Shown here: positions 9,347 through 17,756 of the stretch, one piece after another
Numbering within the stretch: the stretch's first letter is position 1
Layout: each line of letters begins with the position of its first letter
Source: Desulfarculaceae bacterium
Lineage (GTDB): Bacteria; Desulfobacterota; Desulfarculia; Desulfarculales; Desulfarculaceae
Assembly: GCA_028277825.1 (NCBI GenBank)
Contig: JANQFN010000393.1
Location: 1-33,621 of the forward strand
Length of the DNA: 33,621 nt
Reading direction: 5' to 3'
Position numbers and translations under genes: made by a program
Notes under the pieces: generated by a model
Seen by the model: only the letters and a program-made list of their open reading frames with translations
Told to the model about the DNA's origin: nothing
Database searches by the model: none

Positions 9347-9405
9347 GCACATTGCGGCCTGCTCTGGCGACAACCATAGCGATTCGGAGTGGAAGGTAAT
9401 TAGCA

Positions 9406-10722
9406 ATGAATTTCTTTAAAGGGTTAGGACAATTCATGATGGCCGGGGCCCATGCGCATGCCCGCTGGGAGCTAGCTACGGCCCGCACCATTATGGGTGA
9501 CAAAAAGAGATTGGCGATCCTGGGGCTGATGCTCCTGCCGGTTATCCTCGGCGGAATCGCCTTTGCCGATGAAATCGCCAATAATTTGCCGGATGTGCTG
9601 GGCGGCAAAAAGGCCTATAGCCCGGCCTTCTACAGTACAGGGATATTCATCGCCTCCATTCTCATTGGCCTTTGCGCCGGACTCATCACCGGTTGCATCG
9701 GCGCTGGTGGCGGTTTTATCATCGCCCCGGCCCTGATGAGCGCCGGCATAAAGGGCATCCTGGCGGTGGGCACCGACCTGTTCCACATTTTCGCCAAGGC
9801 CATCATGGGAAGCGTTATCCACCGTAAACTGGGCAACGTATCAGTGGCCCTTGCCGTGACCTTTTTAATCGGGGCCATCGGCGGGGCCACTTGTGGCGGG
9901 CTCGTAAACCGGGTGCTTTATGAGATCAACCCGGTGCTGAGCGATGCCTTCATCACCACCGTCTACGCGGTGATGCTCGGCGGCCTGGGCTTTTACGCCT
10001 TGGCGGACTTCTTCAAGTGCCGTAAAGACGCCGAGGCCTGTGAACTGCCCCACGGCGGCAAGGTAGAGGGCGCCGAGTTAGGCAACATGCCCAAGAAGCT
10101 GCAGGGGATGAAACTGCCCCCCATGGTGCGTTTCGACCAGAGCCTGGTGCCCGGCGGCAGGGCCATCAGCGCCTGGTTCTTGATCATCAGTGGTTTTGTG
10201 GTGGGGCTGGCCGCCGGAATCATGGGCGTGGGCGGTGGCTTCCTGACCTTCCCCATCTTCGTCTACACCCTGGGTGTCAGTTCCATGACCACGGTGGGCA
10301 CCGACATCTTCCAGATCGTGTTCACCGCCGGCTATGCCGCCATCAGTCAGTATGCAATCTTCGGGTTCATCTTCTACACTTTGGCCATGGGCATGCTCAT
10401 TGGTTCGCTCTTGGGCATCCAGATAGGCGCCATGGTCACCAAAGTGGTGCCCGGTGTGACTATCCGCGGCTTCTACGCCATGGCCGTGCTGGCCGGCTTC
10501 ATGAACCGCATTTTCGCCCTGCCCGGCAAGCTGAGTGAGATGGAGGTGCTGCCGCTGCCTAAAACCGCGGTGACCATTCTGGACCAGATAGGCATCTGGG
10601 CCTTTTTCGCGGTGATCGGCGGTTTCGCGGTTTGGGTGATCGGCACCTTTTTCAAAAACACCAAAAACCTCAAAACAGCCCATCCCCCGGGAATGGCTCC
10701 GGGCGAGGAGGTGGCCTCATGA
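9406..10722 (+). CDS. TauE/SafE-family membrane transporter (sulfite/anion exporter-like permease)
   Basis: 438 aa, multi-TM; internal repeat CIGAGGGFIIAPALMSAGIKGILAVGTDLFHIF / IMGVGGGFLTFPIFVYTLGVSSMTTVGTDIFQIV typical of the family. Confidence 0.9.
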   Translation: MNFFKGLGQFMMAGAHAHARWELATARTIMGDKKRLAILGLMLLPVILGGIAFADEIANNLPDVLGGKKAYSPAFYSTGIFIASILIGLCAGLITGCIGAGGGFIIAPALMSAGIKGILAVGTDLFHIFAKAIMGSVIHRKLGNVSVALAVTFLIGAIGGATCGGLVNRVLYEINPVLSDAFITTVYAVMLGGLGFYALADFFKCRKDAEACELPHGGKVEGAELGNMPKKLQGMKLPPMVRFDQSLVPGGRAISAWFLIISGFVVGLAAGIMGVGGGFLTFPIFVYTLGVSSMTTVGTDIFQIVFTAGYAAISQYAIFGFIFYTLAMGMLIGSLLGIQIGAMVTKVVPGVTIRGFYAMAVLAGFMNRIFALPGKLSEMEVLPLPKTAVTILDQIGIWAFFAVIGGFAVWVIGTFFKNTKNLKTAHPPGMAPGEEVAS

Positions 10723-11420
10723 ACTCCCACGGCAAGGACAAAAAGAAGCTGATAGGCGGCCTGCTGATGACCGTGGTGTTCGTCGTGGTGCTCATCATTT
10801 TCTTCATGCCCGTTTTTGGCAAGGGCCAAAACGGCCTGGACTACTTGGACAACCTATATAACTCCATATCCAAGAAATCGGCATTCTACATCCCCGAACT
10901 GGCCGCTCAGGCGAAGCAGTTCAATGACACCAAACTGGATGCCACCCTCGACTTGCCCGACAAGGCCACGGCGGCGCGGGCGGCTTTGTTGTTCGCCCGC
11001 TCCGGCGCCACGGCCAAACAAAGTGGCGACAAGTTGGCGGTTAGCGGCGACCTGGGAAAGGTGCTGGCCGCCACCCTGGCCGACAGCGAGACCATGTTCA
11101 ACAACCAGGGAGACAAGCTGAGCAGCCTCTATGGAGGCAAGGACGCCAGGCTGATGCTCTACACCTGGTGGAGCGCCTACAAGGCCCTGGAAAAATCTCT
11201 TAACCGGCAAGAGGCCTTTGCTCAGGCGAAATTCGTCAAGGTGGTGCAGGCCAAGGCGGTGGAGATGAGCTACAATTACTACGGTATCGAACCGCAAAGT
11301 ATCGGCGAACGCTGGCTGATCGTTTTGCTCTCTTTGTTGTTCTACACGGTCTACACTTTGTGGTTCGGTTTCGGAGTCATGTACCTGTTTGAAGGAAGCG
11401 GTTATCAACTGGAGCACTAA
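10719..11420 (+). CDS. Uncharacterised membrane protein with N- and C-terminal TM helices flanking a soluble domain
   Basis: ATG at 10719 overlaps the TGA of the permease gene (ATGA coupling); N-TM LIGGLLMTVVFVVVLIIFFMPVF, C-TM WLIVLLSLLFYTVYTLWFGFGVMYLF; the ORF-track start at 10632 overlaps the permease. Confidence 0.8.
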   Translation: MNSHGKDKKKLIGGLLMTVVFVVVLIIFFMPVFGKGQNGLDYLDNLYNSISKKSAFYIPELAAQAKQFNDTKLDATLDLPDKATAARAALLFARSGATAKQSGDKLAVSGDLGKVLAATLADSETMFNNQGDKLSSLYGGKDARLMLYTWWSAYKALEKSLNRQEAFAQAKFVKVVQAKAVEMSYNYYGIEPQSIGERWLIVLLSLLFYTVYTLWFGFGVMYLFEGSGYQLEH

Positions 11421-11429
11421 CCGGGGAGC

Positions 11430-11457
11430 GGGGCCGCTCGCAAGGGCGGCCCCTTTT
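11430..11457 (+). terminator. Intrinsic terminator after the permease/membrane protein genes
   Basis: GGGGCCGC(11430-11437)-TCGCAAGG-GCGGCCCC(11446-11453) followed by TTTTCTCCTTT. Confidence 0.85.
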
Positions 11458-11483
11458 CTCCTTTACCCCTATACTATGATCTC

Positions 11484-11912
11484 ATGCAGTTTGAGCATCC
11501 CATACGCGTCCTCCTGGTGGACGACGAGGAAGCCTTCAGCGAGGTCCTGGCCCGGCGTCTGACCCGGTTGGGATTGACCGTAGCCACCGCCAGCAGTGGG
11601 GCCCAGGCCCTCAGGGCTTTGGCTGCATCCCCGGTCGACGTAGTGGTGCTGGACGTGAAGATGCCTGACATGGACGGCTTGGAGGTCTTGGCCCGCGTGA
11701 AGGCCGCCCACCCCCTTATCGAAGTTATCATGCTCAGTGGGTACACCGACCTGCCCACCTCCATAAACGGTTTGGAGCTGGGGGCCTTTGATTACCTGCT
11801 CAAACCGGCGCCCCTGGAGGAGGTGGCTGATAAAATATATGACGCCTGGCAAAAAAAGGAGGTGGCCGAGAAGAAGCTCGCCGCGTTGCAAGCCGAAATT
11901 CCCAAGAGTTAA
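11484..11912 (+). CDS. Single-domain response regulator (CheY-like receiver)
   Basis: VLLVDDEE, VVVLDVKMPDMDGLE, MLSGYT, FDYLLKP; no output domain. Confidence 0.92.
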   Translation: MQFEHPIRVLLVDDEEAFSEVLARRLTRLGLTVATASSGAQALRALAASPVDVVVLDVKMPDMDGLEVLARVKAAHPLIEVIMLSGYTDLPTSINGLELGAFDYLLKPAPLEEVADKIYDAWQKKEVAEKKLAALQAEIPKS

Positions 11913-11930
11913 CATCCGGCAGGATGGGGC

Positions 11931-14546
11931 ATGGACAACTTCAAGGATAAAATCAAGCGCCTTTTTGGCAGACGAAGCGAGCCCCCGGCCGACGAGGCGG
12001 GCCTGGGCGAAGAGTTTAAGGCCCGATATCTCAGCTTTCGTAAACTGCTGGCGGCCAACAACAAAGCTTTGGAACTCATGGCCGAAATGGAGGCCGCGGC
12101 CGGTGGAGGCAGCGTCTTCGGCATGTCCTTCGTTCGTTCCCGCGCGACTGCCCTGGGGGTGAGCGTCTACACCATGGTGGACCAAATGGAACGCTTAGCC
12201 CCGGGTAAGTATTCCGCCCTTATGCCGCGCCTCAAACAAATTCAAGCCAATCTGGATGAGCTGCTTACCTCGGCGGATAAGCCCGGCAACGAAGAGTTGA
12301 TCTTGCCCCTGGGCGCCATAGACCAGAGCCGGGCCGACGAGGCAGGTGCCAAAATGGCCAACCTGGGTGAGATAAAAAACCACCTGGGGCTAACCGTGCC
12401 CCCGGGCTTTGTACTCACCGCCGCCGCCTGGCGGCTGCTGTTGGCCTCACAGGGGCTGGGTGAGGAGATCTCCCGCCGGCAACAAGCCGCGGATATTGAA
12501 AACGCGGCTGAATTATTCACCCTGAGCAGCCAACTTAGACAACTTATCGTGGATGCCCCCCTGCCTTCTTGGCTGGAGGAAGCCTTGGATGCCGCCTATG
12601 TCACCCTGGCCGGCGAAGCCAATGGCCGGGTGCGGGTGTCCATGCGCTCCAGCGCCTTGGGCGAGGACAGCGCCGAGGCCTCTTTTGCCGGCCAATACGC
12701 CACCCAGCTCAACGTGCATCCTGATTTTTTGTCTCAGAGCTACAAAGAAGTGGCGGCGAGTTTTTACAGCCCCCAAGCCATGCACTACCGCCTGGTGCGG
12801 GGCCTGCGCGATGACCAACTGGCCATGGCCGTGGGCTGCCTGGCCATGGTCCCGGCGGTCAGTGGCGGGGTGGCCTACACCGCCAGCCCCCTGGATCGGG
12901 CCGATCGCGATGTGCACTTGACCGCCGCCTGGGGTCTGCCCCGGGTGGTGGTGGATGGCGAGGCCGCGGGTGACCACTTTGTGGTTAGCCGCCGCGAACC
13001 TCACCGGGTACTGAGCCAGAGCGTTGAGAACAAAACCAGTGAATTGGTCTGCCATCAAGATGAAGGGACTTGCCGCCTGGAACTTACCGACGAACGGGCC
13101 AACCAGCCCTGCCTGAGCGACCGGCAGGCAGTGGAGGTGGCCCGGGCGGCGCTCAAGCTGGAAGCTCACTACGGAGGCCCGCAGGATGTGGAGTGGGCCT
13201 TTGATGGATCGGAGCGTTTGACCCTGTTGCAGTGCCGGCCCCTGAGTCCGGCCGAGGCTGTGTCAGCCACGCCCGCCAAACCGGATCGAGCTTCCAGCGG
13301 CCTGCCCGCTCCTTTGGCCAGCGGCGGCATCACCGCCAGCCCCGGAGCCGGGGCCGGAGCGGTGCACTGGGTAACCAAGGACGTTGACGCCCTCACTTTC
13401 CGCCCGGGTGCGGTGTTGGCTGTAGAGCGGCCCTCCCCCCGCTGGGCCGTATTGGTGGCCAAGGCGGCGGCGGTGGTCTCGGCCCAGGGCGGAGCCGCCG
13501 GCCATTTGGCCACGGTTTGCCGCGAATATGGAGTGCCGGCCTTGTTCGGCCTGAGCAATATCGCCGAAACCTTGGCTCCGGGCACGGAGGTTACCGTGGA
13601 TGCTTCGGCCCAGGCGGTCTACCCCGGCCGAGTGGAGAGGCTGCAGGCGGCCAAGCAAAAGCGGCCGGATTTCATGGCCAACAGCCCAGTGCAACGCCTG
13701 CTGGGGCAAGCCCTGGAGCTAATTTCTCCACTTAGCCTGCTTGATCCCGACTCGACCGCATTCAATGCCGCCAATGTCAAAACCCTGCACGACATCACCC
13801 GCTTTTGCCACGAGAAGAGCGTGGCCGAAATGTTCGCCTTTGGCAAAGAGCGCCGCTTCCCCAGACGAGCGGCCAAGCAACTCTATTTTCAGGTGCCCAT
13901 GCAGTGGTGGGTGCTGGACTTGGACGATGGCTTCAGCCACGAGGTAACGGGTAAATATGTCAAACTGGATGACATAGCCAGCCTTCCCATGTTGGCCGTG
14001 TGGGAAGGGATGACAGCCATCCCTTGGGAGGGACCGCCGGCGGTGAGTGGCCGCGGTTTGGCTTCGGTCATGTTTGAAGCCACCGCCAATCCGGCCCTGA
14101 CCACTGGAGTCAAGAGCCGCTATGCAAACCGCAACTACTTCATGATCGCCGAACACTTCATGAACTTGCAGTCACGTTTTGGTTTTCACTTTTGCGCGGT
14201 GGAGGCGTTGGCTGGGCCGCGGCCGCGGGAAAATTATCTGAGCTTCTCCTTCAAAGGAGGAGCGGCGGACAGCTCCCGCCGTATCGGCCGGGTGCATTTC
14301 ATCGGCGAGATTTTAGAAGAGCGCGGCTTTAGTGTGGAGTTGACGCAGGATAATTTGAGGGCCCGTTTGGAAAGGGATGAGCAAGCCGCTACTTTAAACG
14401 CGGTGAAAGTGGTGGGCTATATGTTGATGCACACTCGCCAACTGGACATGATCATGGCCGATCCAGGCCGGGCGGCTTATTACCGGGACAAAATAAACAC
14501 CGACTTGGATTCCTTGCAAGATGCCGCCTCACAGCCCCATAGTTGA
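11931..14546 (+). CDS. PEP-synthase-like phosphotransferase (PPDK N-terminal ATP-binding + PEP-utilizer mobile His domain) with unrecognised C-terminal domain
   Basis: 871 aa; ATP-binding region RVSMRSSALGEDSAEASFAGQYATQLNV and DVEWAFDGSERLTLLQCRPLS; mobile domain GGITASPGAGAGAVHWV...VVSAQGGAAGHLATVCREYGVPALFG; no PEP/pyruvate TIM barrel recognised after it. Confidence 0.85.
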   Translation: MDNFKDKIKRLFGRRSEPPADEAGLGEEFKARYLSFRKLLAANNKALELMAEMEAAAGGGSVFGMSFVRSRATALGVSVYTMVDQMERLAPGKYSALMPRLKQIQANLDELLTSADKPGNEELILPLGAIDQSRADEAGAKMANLGEIKNHLGLTVPPGFVLTAAAWRLLLASQGLGEEISRRQQAADIENAAELFTLSSQLRQLIVDAPLPSWLEEALDAAYVTLAGEANGRVRVSMRSSALGEDSAEASFAGQYATQLNVHPDFLSQSYKEVAASFYSPQAMHYRLVRGLRDDQLAMAVGCLAMVPAVSGGVAYTASPLDRADRDVHLTAAWGLPRVVVDGEAAGDHFVVSRREPHRVLSQSVENKTSELVCHQDEGTCRLELTDERANQPCLSDRQAVEVARAALKLEAHYGGPQDVEWAFDGSERLTLLQCRPLSPAEAVSATPAKPDRASSGLPAPLASGGITASPGAGAGAVHWVTKDVDALTFRPGAVLAVERPSPRWAVLVAKAAAVVSAQGGAAGHLATVCREYGVPALFGLSNIAETLAPGTEVTVDASAQAVYPGRVERLQAAKQKRPDFMANSPVQRLLGQALELISPLSLLDPDSTAFNAANVKTLHDITRFCHEKSVAEMFAFGKERRFPRRAAKQLYFQVPMQWWVLDLDDGFSHEVTGKYVKLDDIASLPMLAVWEGMTAIPWEGPPAVSGRGLASVMFEATANPALTTGVKSRYANRNYFMIAEHFMNLQSRFGFHFCAVEALAGPRPRENYLSFSFKGGAADSSRRIGRVHFIGEILEERGFSVELTQDNLRARLERDEQAATLNAVKVVGYMLMHTRQLDMIMADPGRAAYYRDKINTDLDSLQDAASQPHS

Positions 14547-14610
14547 CCTTAAATTCATTATTTTTTCGTGAGCCAAAATATCCCCTTCGCTTAACGGCAT
14601 ATTGAGCCCC

Positions 14611-15036
14611 TTACCGGGGTTCATTACCCGCAGCTTGCCGCGCTGCAAAATAGTTTAAAAGTTCATTTGTATCCATGAATTGATCGGCAAGTGCATCAGC
14701 CTCCGGCTCCATCGTTTTCTGTGAAAATATGACTTCTTTACCAAGTCCCTTAGCGAAGCCAATTTCAACACCAACTGCTCGACCTATGTACCCTTCTGCT
14801 TTATCATTTTGCTTTTTAGGACATAGTACATAAATTATTTTTGAATCTCGAATAGCTTTAAAATGGTCGCTCTGAAGCTTCTGCATTAATTCAACAGTAA
14901 CACCAGAATCTGGGATTACTGTACCAAGATTGGGAAACCGAACATCGATTCCGGCTTTTTGAAGTGTTTCAACAGTTTTTTTAATTTCAGCTTTAAAACT
15001 TACGCTTGCGCAAATTGTTACAGTCACCAATGTCAC
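14611..15036 (-). CDS. Small protein resembling the nucleoside 2-deoxyribosyltransferase-like fold
   Basis: 141 aa; VTICASVSFKAEIKKTVETLQKAGIDVRFPN, SKIIYVLCPKK, GYIGRAVGVEIGFAKGLGKEVIFS; AT-richer than the surroundings; GTG start possible at 15036 or 15027. Confidence 0.65.
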   Translation of the reverse strand: MTLVTVTICASVSFKAEIKKTVETLQKAGIDVRFPNLGTVIPDSGVTVELMQKLQSDHFKAIRDSKIIYVLCPKKQNDKAEGYIGRAVGVEIGFAKGLGKEVIFSQKTMEPEADALADQFMDTNELLNYFAARQAAGNEPR

Positions 15037-15061
15037 CTCTGTTTTGCGTTAAATTAGTTTT

Positions 15062-15247
15062 TTATGGAGAATGAGACTCCCTAAATCGTTGTTTCATGAA
15101 ATACCGCTCGACTTCCCCAGTGAGGCTGTGACCGGTTCCAGCATCACAACCCATGTCGATAGCGTCGGATAATTCCAACATAATCAATTCGTGTTCGGTG
15201 TAGTTCGGTGTACATTGAGGATTATGCGGCAGTAGCTGCGTTTTCAC
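15062..15247 (-). CDS. Small ORF of unknown function (61 aa), possibly a gene remnant
   Basis: MKTQLLPHNPQCTPNYTEHELIMLELSDAIDMGCDAGTGHSLTGEVERYFMKQRFRESHSP; same AT-richer patch as the preceding ORF; contains a 10-bp tandem duplication. Confidence 0.3.
   Translation of the reverse strand: MKTQLLPHNPQCTPNYTEHELIMLELSDAIDMGCDAGTGHSLTGEVERYFMKQRFRESHSP
15193..15212 (+). repeat. Tandem duplication of GTTCGGTGTA (2 x 10 bp)
   Basis: Read directly: GTTCGGTGTA at 15193-15202 and 15203-15212. Confidence 0.8.
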
Positions 15248-15253
15248 TTTTGA

Positions 15254-15700
15254 TCAGCTGCTCGCAGCCTCGACAAACTCCAGCAGAACGTTTTCTTCCG
15301 TTTTTATGCAGAAAATACGTGTCAACTCGCCGGTAGGCGTGGGCATGAGGGTCGCGGGCGTAAAGGGCTGCCACCCCTCCTGACGCAAGCGCTGGTGCAG
15401 ACCGTCCAGGTCCTCCACCTCCAGGCACAGTGAAATGGGCGCGGGCAGGACCGGGGCGCGGGCCGGCTGCTCCAGGACGGGCTCCCGCAGGTTGATCAGC
15501 TCCAGCAAGCCCTGGTCCGGCCCCCGCAGCATGACCAGTTCGGCGGATATGCTTTCCATGCCGAAAAGCGCGGCCATGTCCTTGCCGCCCAAAGGGCCCG
15601 CCCGCCAAAGCTCGGTGTAACCCAGCAGACCGGTGAACAACCTCAGGGAACGCTCCAGATCATTGCTGAACAGGGAGAGGTGATGCAGCTTGCTATTCAT
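15254..15700 (-). CDS. VOC/glyoxalase-family protein
   Basis: KLHHLSLFSNDLERSLRLFTGLLGY...LFGMESISAELVMLRG...PISLCLEVEDLDGLHQRLRQEGW...FCIKTEENVLLEFVEA; ATG at 15700 preferred over the TTG at 15712. Confidence 0.85.
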   Translation of the reverse strand: MNSKLHHLSLFSNDLERSLRLFTGLLGYTELWRAGPLGGKDMAALFGMESISAELVMLRGPDQGLLELINLREPVLEQPARAPVLPAPISLCLEVEDLDGLHQRLRQEGWQPFTPATLMPTPTGELTRIFCIKTEENVLLEFVEAASS

Positions 15701-15708
15701 GAAGTGTC

Positions 15709-16854
15709 TCAATTGGTGATGATTATCGCGGTGCAGGACTTGGCGTCCCCATCTTTGTCGCCGCCCATGCAGTGAGCCAGGCCCGTTCCAGCGCCGGCGA
15801 CCTGACGCTCCCCGGCCTCGTTACGCAACTGAGTGGCCAGTTCCCAGACCTGGGCCAGACCAGTGGCTCCGGGCGGGTGCCCCCGGCTTAGCAACCCGCC
15901 GGAGACGTTGACCGGGATGCGGCCGCCCAAGGCGGTATCGCCGCTGGCCGCCAATTTGCCGCCTTCGCCGGGCGCGCATAGCCCCAGGGCTTCGTAATGC
16001 AGTATTTCACCGATGGTGAAGGCGTCGTGGCACTCGATCAGGTCCAGATCAGCGGGTTGCATGCCGGCCAGGGCATAGGCCGAGGCACATACCCGGTAAT
16101 CAGTGCCCCATCGCGCCATGTCCTGGGGGTTGGCATAATCGCCAGTGCCGTAGGCCCAGGCGCGAACCCGCAAGCAGCGGTCCAGGGAGGGGACGGCTTC
16201 TTTGGCGCACAACAATACGGCGGCGGCGCCGTCGGCTATGGGGCAGCATTGCAGACGGGTCAAGGGATCGGCGATCATGGGCGAACCCAGGACTTCCGCA
16301 ACATTGGTGGGCTTGCGAAACTGGGCCATGGGGTTAAAGGAAGCGTGCTCCCGGTTCTTCACGGCCACCGCGGCCATCTGCTCGGCGGTGGTGCCGAACT
16401 CGGCCATGTGGCGCACAGCCCGCATGGCGAAGCTGGCCGGGGTTACCAGGCCCAACTGGGTGTCCAGCTCGGTGGCCCCGGAGTTAAGCAGCCCCGCCTC
16501 GGGCACGCACATCTTCTCCCCGCCCACCACCAACACCGCCCGGGCCTGGCCGGCGGCAATGGCGTTGCAGGCCAGGTAAAAGGCGGCCGAACCCGAAGTG
16601 CAGGCGTTCTCCAGGTTGAAGATGGGTATCTGGTTGATACCCACCGACCAGAATACGTTCTGGCCCACGGTGACGTCCTTGAACAGGGGCGCGGCGGTGG
16701 CGCTGGCAAAAAACCCCATGTCCACGCGGCCCGGCTCCAGACCCGCATCGGCCAGGGCCAGCCCGGCCGCCTCGCCGGCCAGGTCCACCAGGGTGCGCTC
16801 GGCGTGCACCCCAAAGGCCGTCATGCCCACACCGGCCAGGTAGACCTCATTCAT
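15709..16854 (-). CDS. Thiolase-family protein (SCP2/DUF35-associated thiolase type)
   Basis: MNEVYLAGVGMTAFG..., nucleophile region LENACTSGSAAFYLA, ECHDAFTIGEILHYE, SGGLLSRGHPPGATGLAQ; start corrected to ATG 16854. Confidence 0.92.
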   Translation of the reverse strand: MNEVYLAGVGMTAFGVHAERTLVDLAGEAAGLALADAGLEPGRVDMGFFASATAAPLFKDVTVGQNVFWSVGINQIPIFNLENACTSGSAAFYLACNAIAAGQARAVLVVGGEKMCVPEAGLLNSGATELDTQLGLVTPASFAMRAVRHMAEFGTTAEQMAAVAVKNREHASFNPMAQFRKPTNVAEVLGSPMIADPLTRLQCCPIADGAAAVLLCAKEAVPSLDRCLRVRAWAYGTGDYANPQDMARWGTDYRVCASAYALAGMQPADLDLIECHDAFTIGEILHYEALGLCAPGEGGKLAASGDTALGGRIPVNVSGGLLSRGHPPGATGLAQVWELATQLRNEAGERQVAGAGTGLAHCMGGDKDGDAKSCTAIIITN

Positions 16855-17284
16855 GAGCGCCCTCCTCCGCTGGCTGGAAAAACGGCCGCAGACAGGGGTT
16901 GCCGCGCAGATCGACCCCCATTTCGCCCACCGCCAGGCGCAGGGGCAGGCCGATCTCCAGCCTGTCCAGCGACTCCGGGTCCAGGAGGCCCAGCACTCTG
17001 AGGCCGCTGCCGTCCAGGTCCACATAGCCCACCCCATAGGGGCAGGGTAAGCCCCAGGACGGCTTCACCCGGACCACGGTGAAGGTGTAGAGCTTGCCAG
17101 TGGAGCCGAGGTTTTTCTCATCTATTGCTCCCAGGCAAAGGGGGCAGCGGGACGGCCGGGGGAAGAAATCCCGGTCGCAGGCGGGACAGGCACCTCCCAA
17201 CAGGGAGGAACCTTCCCCTTCCTGGCCGGTGGTGAATATCCCCGGCGCCACTGGGGGGAGTTGTGCGGTGCCTTCAGAGTGCAT
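16847..17284 (-). CDS. Zn-ribbon/OB-fold (DUF35-type) protein, thiolase partner
   Basis: ACPACDRDFFPRPSRCPLC zinc ribbon followed by an OB-like segment (GKLYTFTVVRVKPSWGLPCPYGVGYVDLDGSGLRVLGLL); overlaps the thiolase start by 8 bp. Confidence 0.88.
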   Translation of the reverse strand: MHSEGTAQLPPVAPGIFTTGQEGEGSSLLGGACPACDRDFFPRPSRCPLCLGAIDEKNLGSTGKLYTFTVVRVKPSWGLPCPYGVGYVDLDGSGLRVLGLLDPESLDRLEIGLPLRLAVGEMGVDLRGNPCLRPFFQPAEEGAHE

Positions 17285-17368
17285 GACTCTCCTTGGCGGG
17301 CTGGTCCCGGGGTGAGCCGGGCCCGGTCCGCGTTGGATGGGCGACGGTGTGCCGTCGGGTGCGGCGGC

Positions 17369-17695
17369 CTACAGCGGGAACAGGTCGTAGATTTTCTGGG
17401 CCACCATCAGGTCGCCGGTCATCTTGAGCTGCCCGCTCATGAAGGCCTGCATGCCGTCGATCTCCATGTTGACCATGCCCAAAAACAGATCGGTGCTGCA
17501 GATCTGGGACACCGTCGGGGCGTCGTTGGCCCCTTCGAAGAGCTCGGCCTTGCCGTCGGCCACCTTGATGTGCCAGGTGCCTCCGCCGTCGCCCACCACT
17601 TCCCACTGGAACACGGCTTCCAGATCCTCGGCGGCCTGGGGGTTGAAATTTTCGATCATTGCGTCAAAGGCTTGAGTAGGTTCGGTAAAGGCCAT
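17369..17695 (-). CDS. SCP2 sterol-carrier-domain protein
   Basis: MAFTEPTQAFDAMIENFNPQAAEDLEAVFQWEVVGDGGGTWHIKVADGKAELFEG...DLFLGMVNMEIDGMQAFMSGQLKMTGDLMVAQKIYDLFPL; typical SCP2 KMTGDLMVAQK-like ending. Confidence 0.88.
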   Translation of the reverse strand: MAFTEPTQAFDAMIENFNPQAAEDLEAVFQWEVVGDGGGTWHIKVADGKAELFEGANDAPTVSQICSTDLFLGMVNMEIDGMQAFMSGQLKMTGDLMVAQKIYDLFPL

Positions 17696-17717
17696 GATCC
17701 CGCTCCTTGTTGGCTGC

Positions 17718-17735
17718 GCGGACCGCGCGGTCCGC
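17718..17735. repeat. Perfect 18-bp palindrome between the alcohol dehydrogenase and SCP2 genes
   Basis: GCGGACCGC|GCGGTCCGC read directly; halves are exact reverse complements. Confidence 0.9.
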
Positions 17736-17756
17736 CTTGACATTTTCACAGTTCTC

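Noticed and set aside
9347-9405. GGCACATTGCGGCCTGC before the permease gene as a second sigma54 promoter
   Set aside because: GG-to-GC spacing and the -24 TGGCAC context do not match the consensus.
14606-14640. GCCCC-TTAC-CGGGG hairpin at the convergent gene ends as a terminator
   Set aside because: Short stem, overlaps the end of the minus-strand ORF and has no U-tract in either direction.
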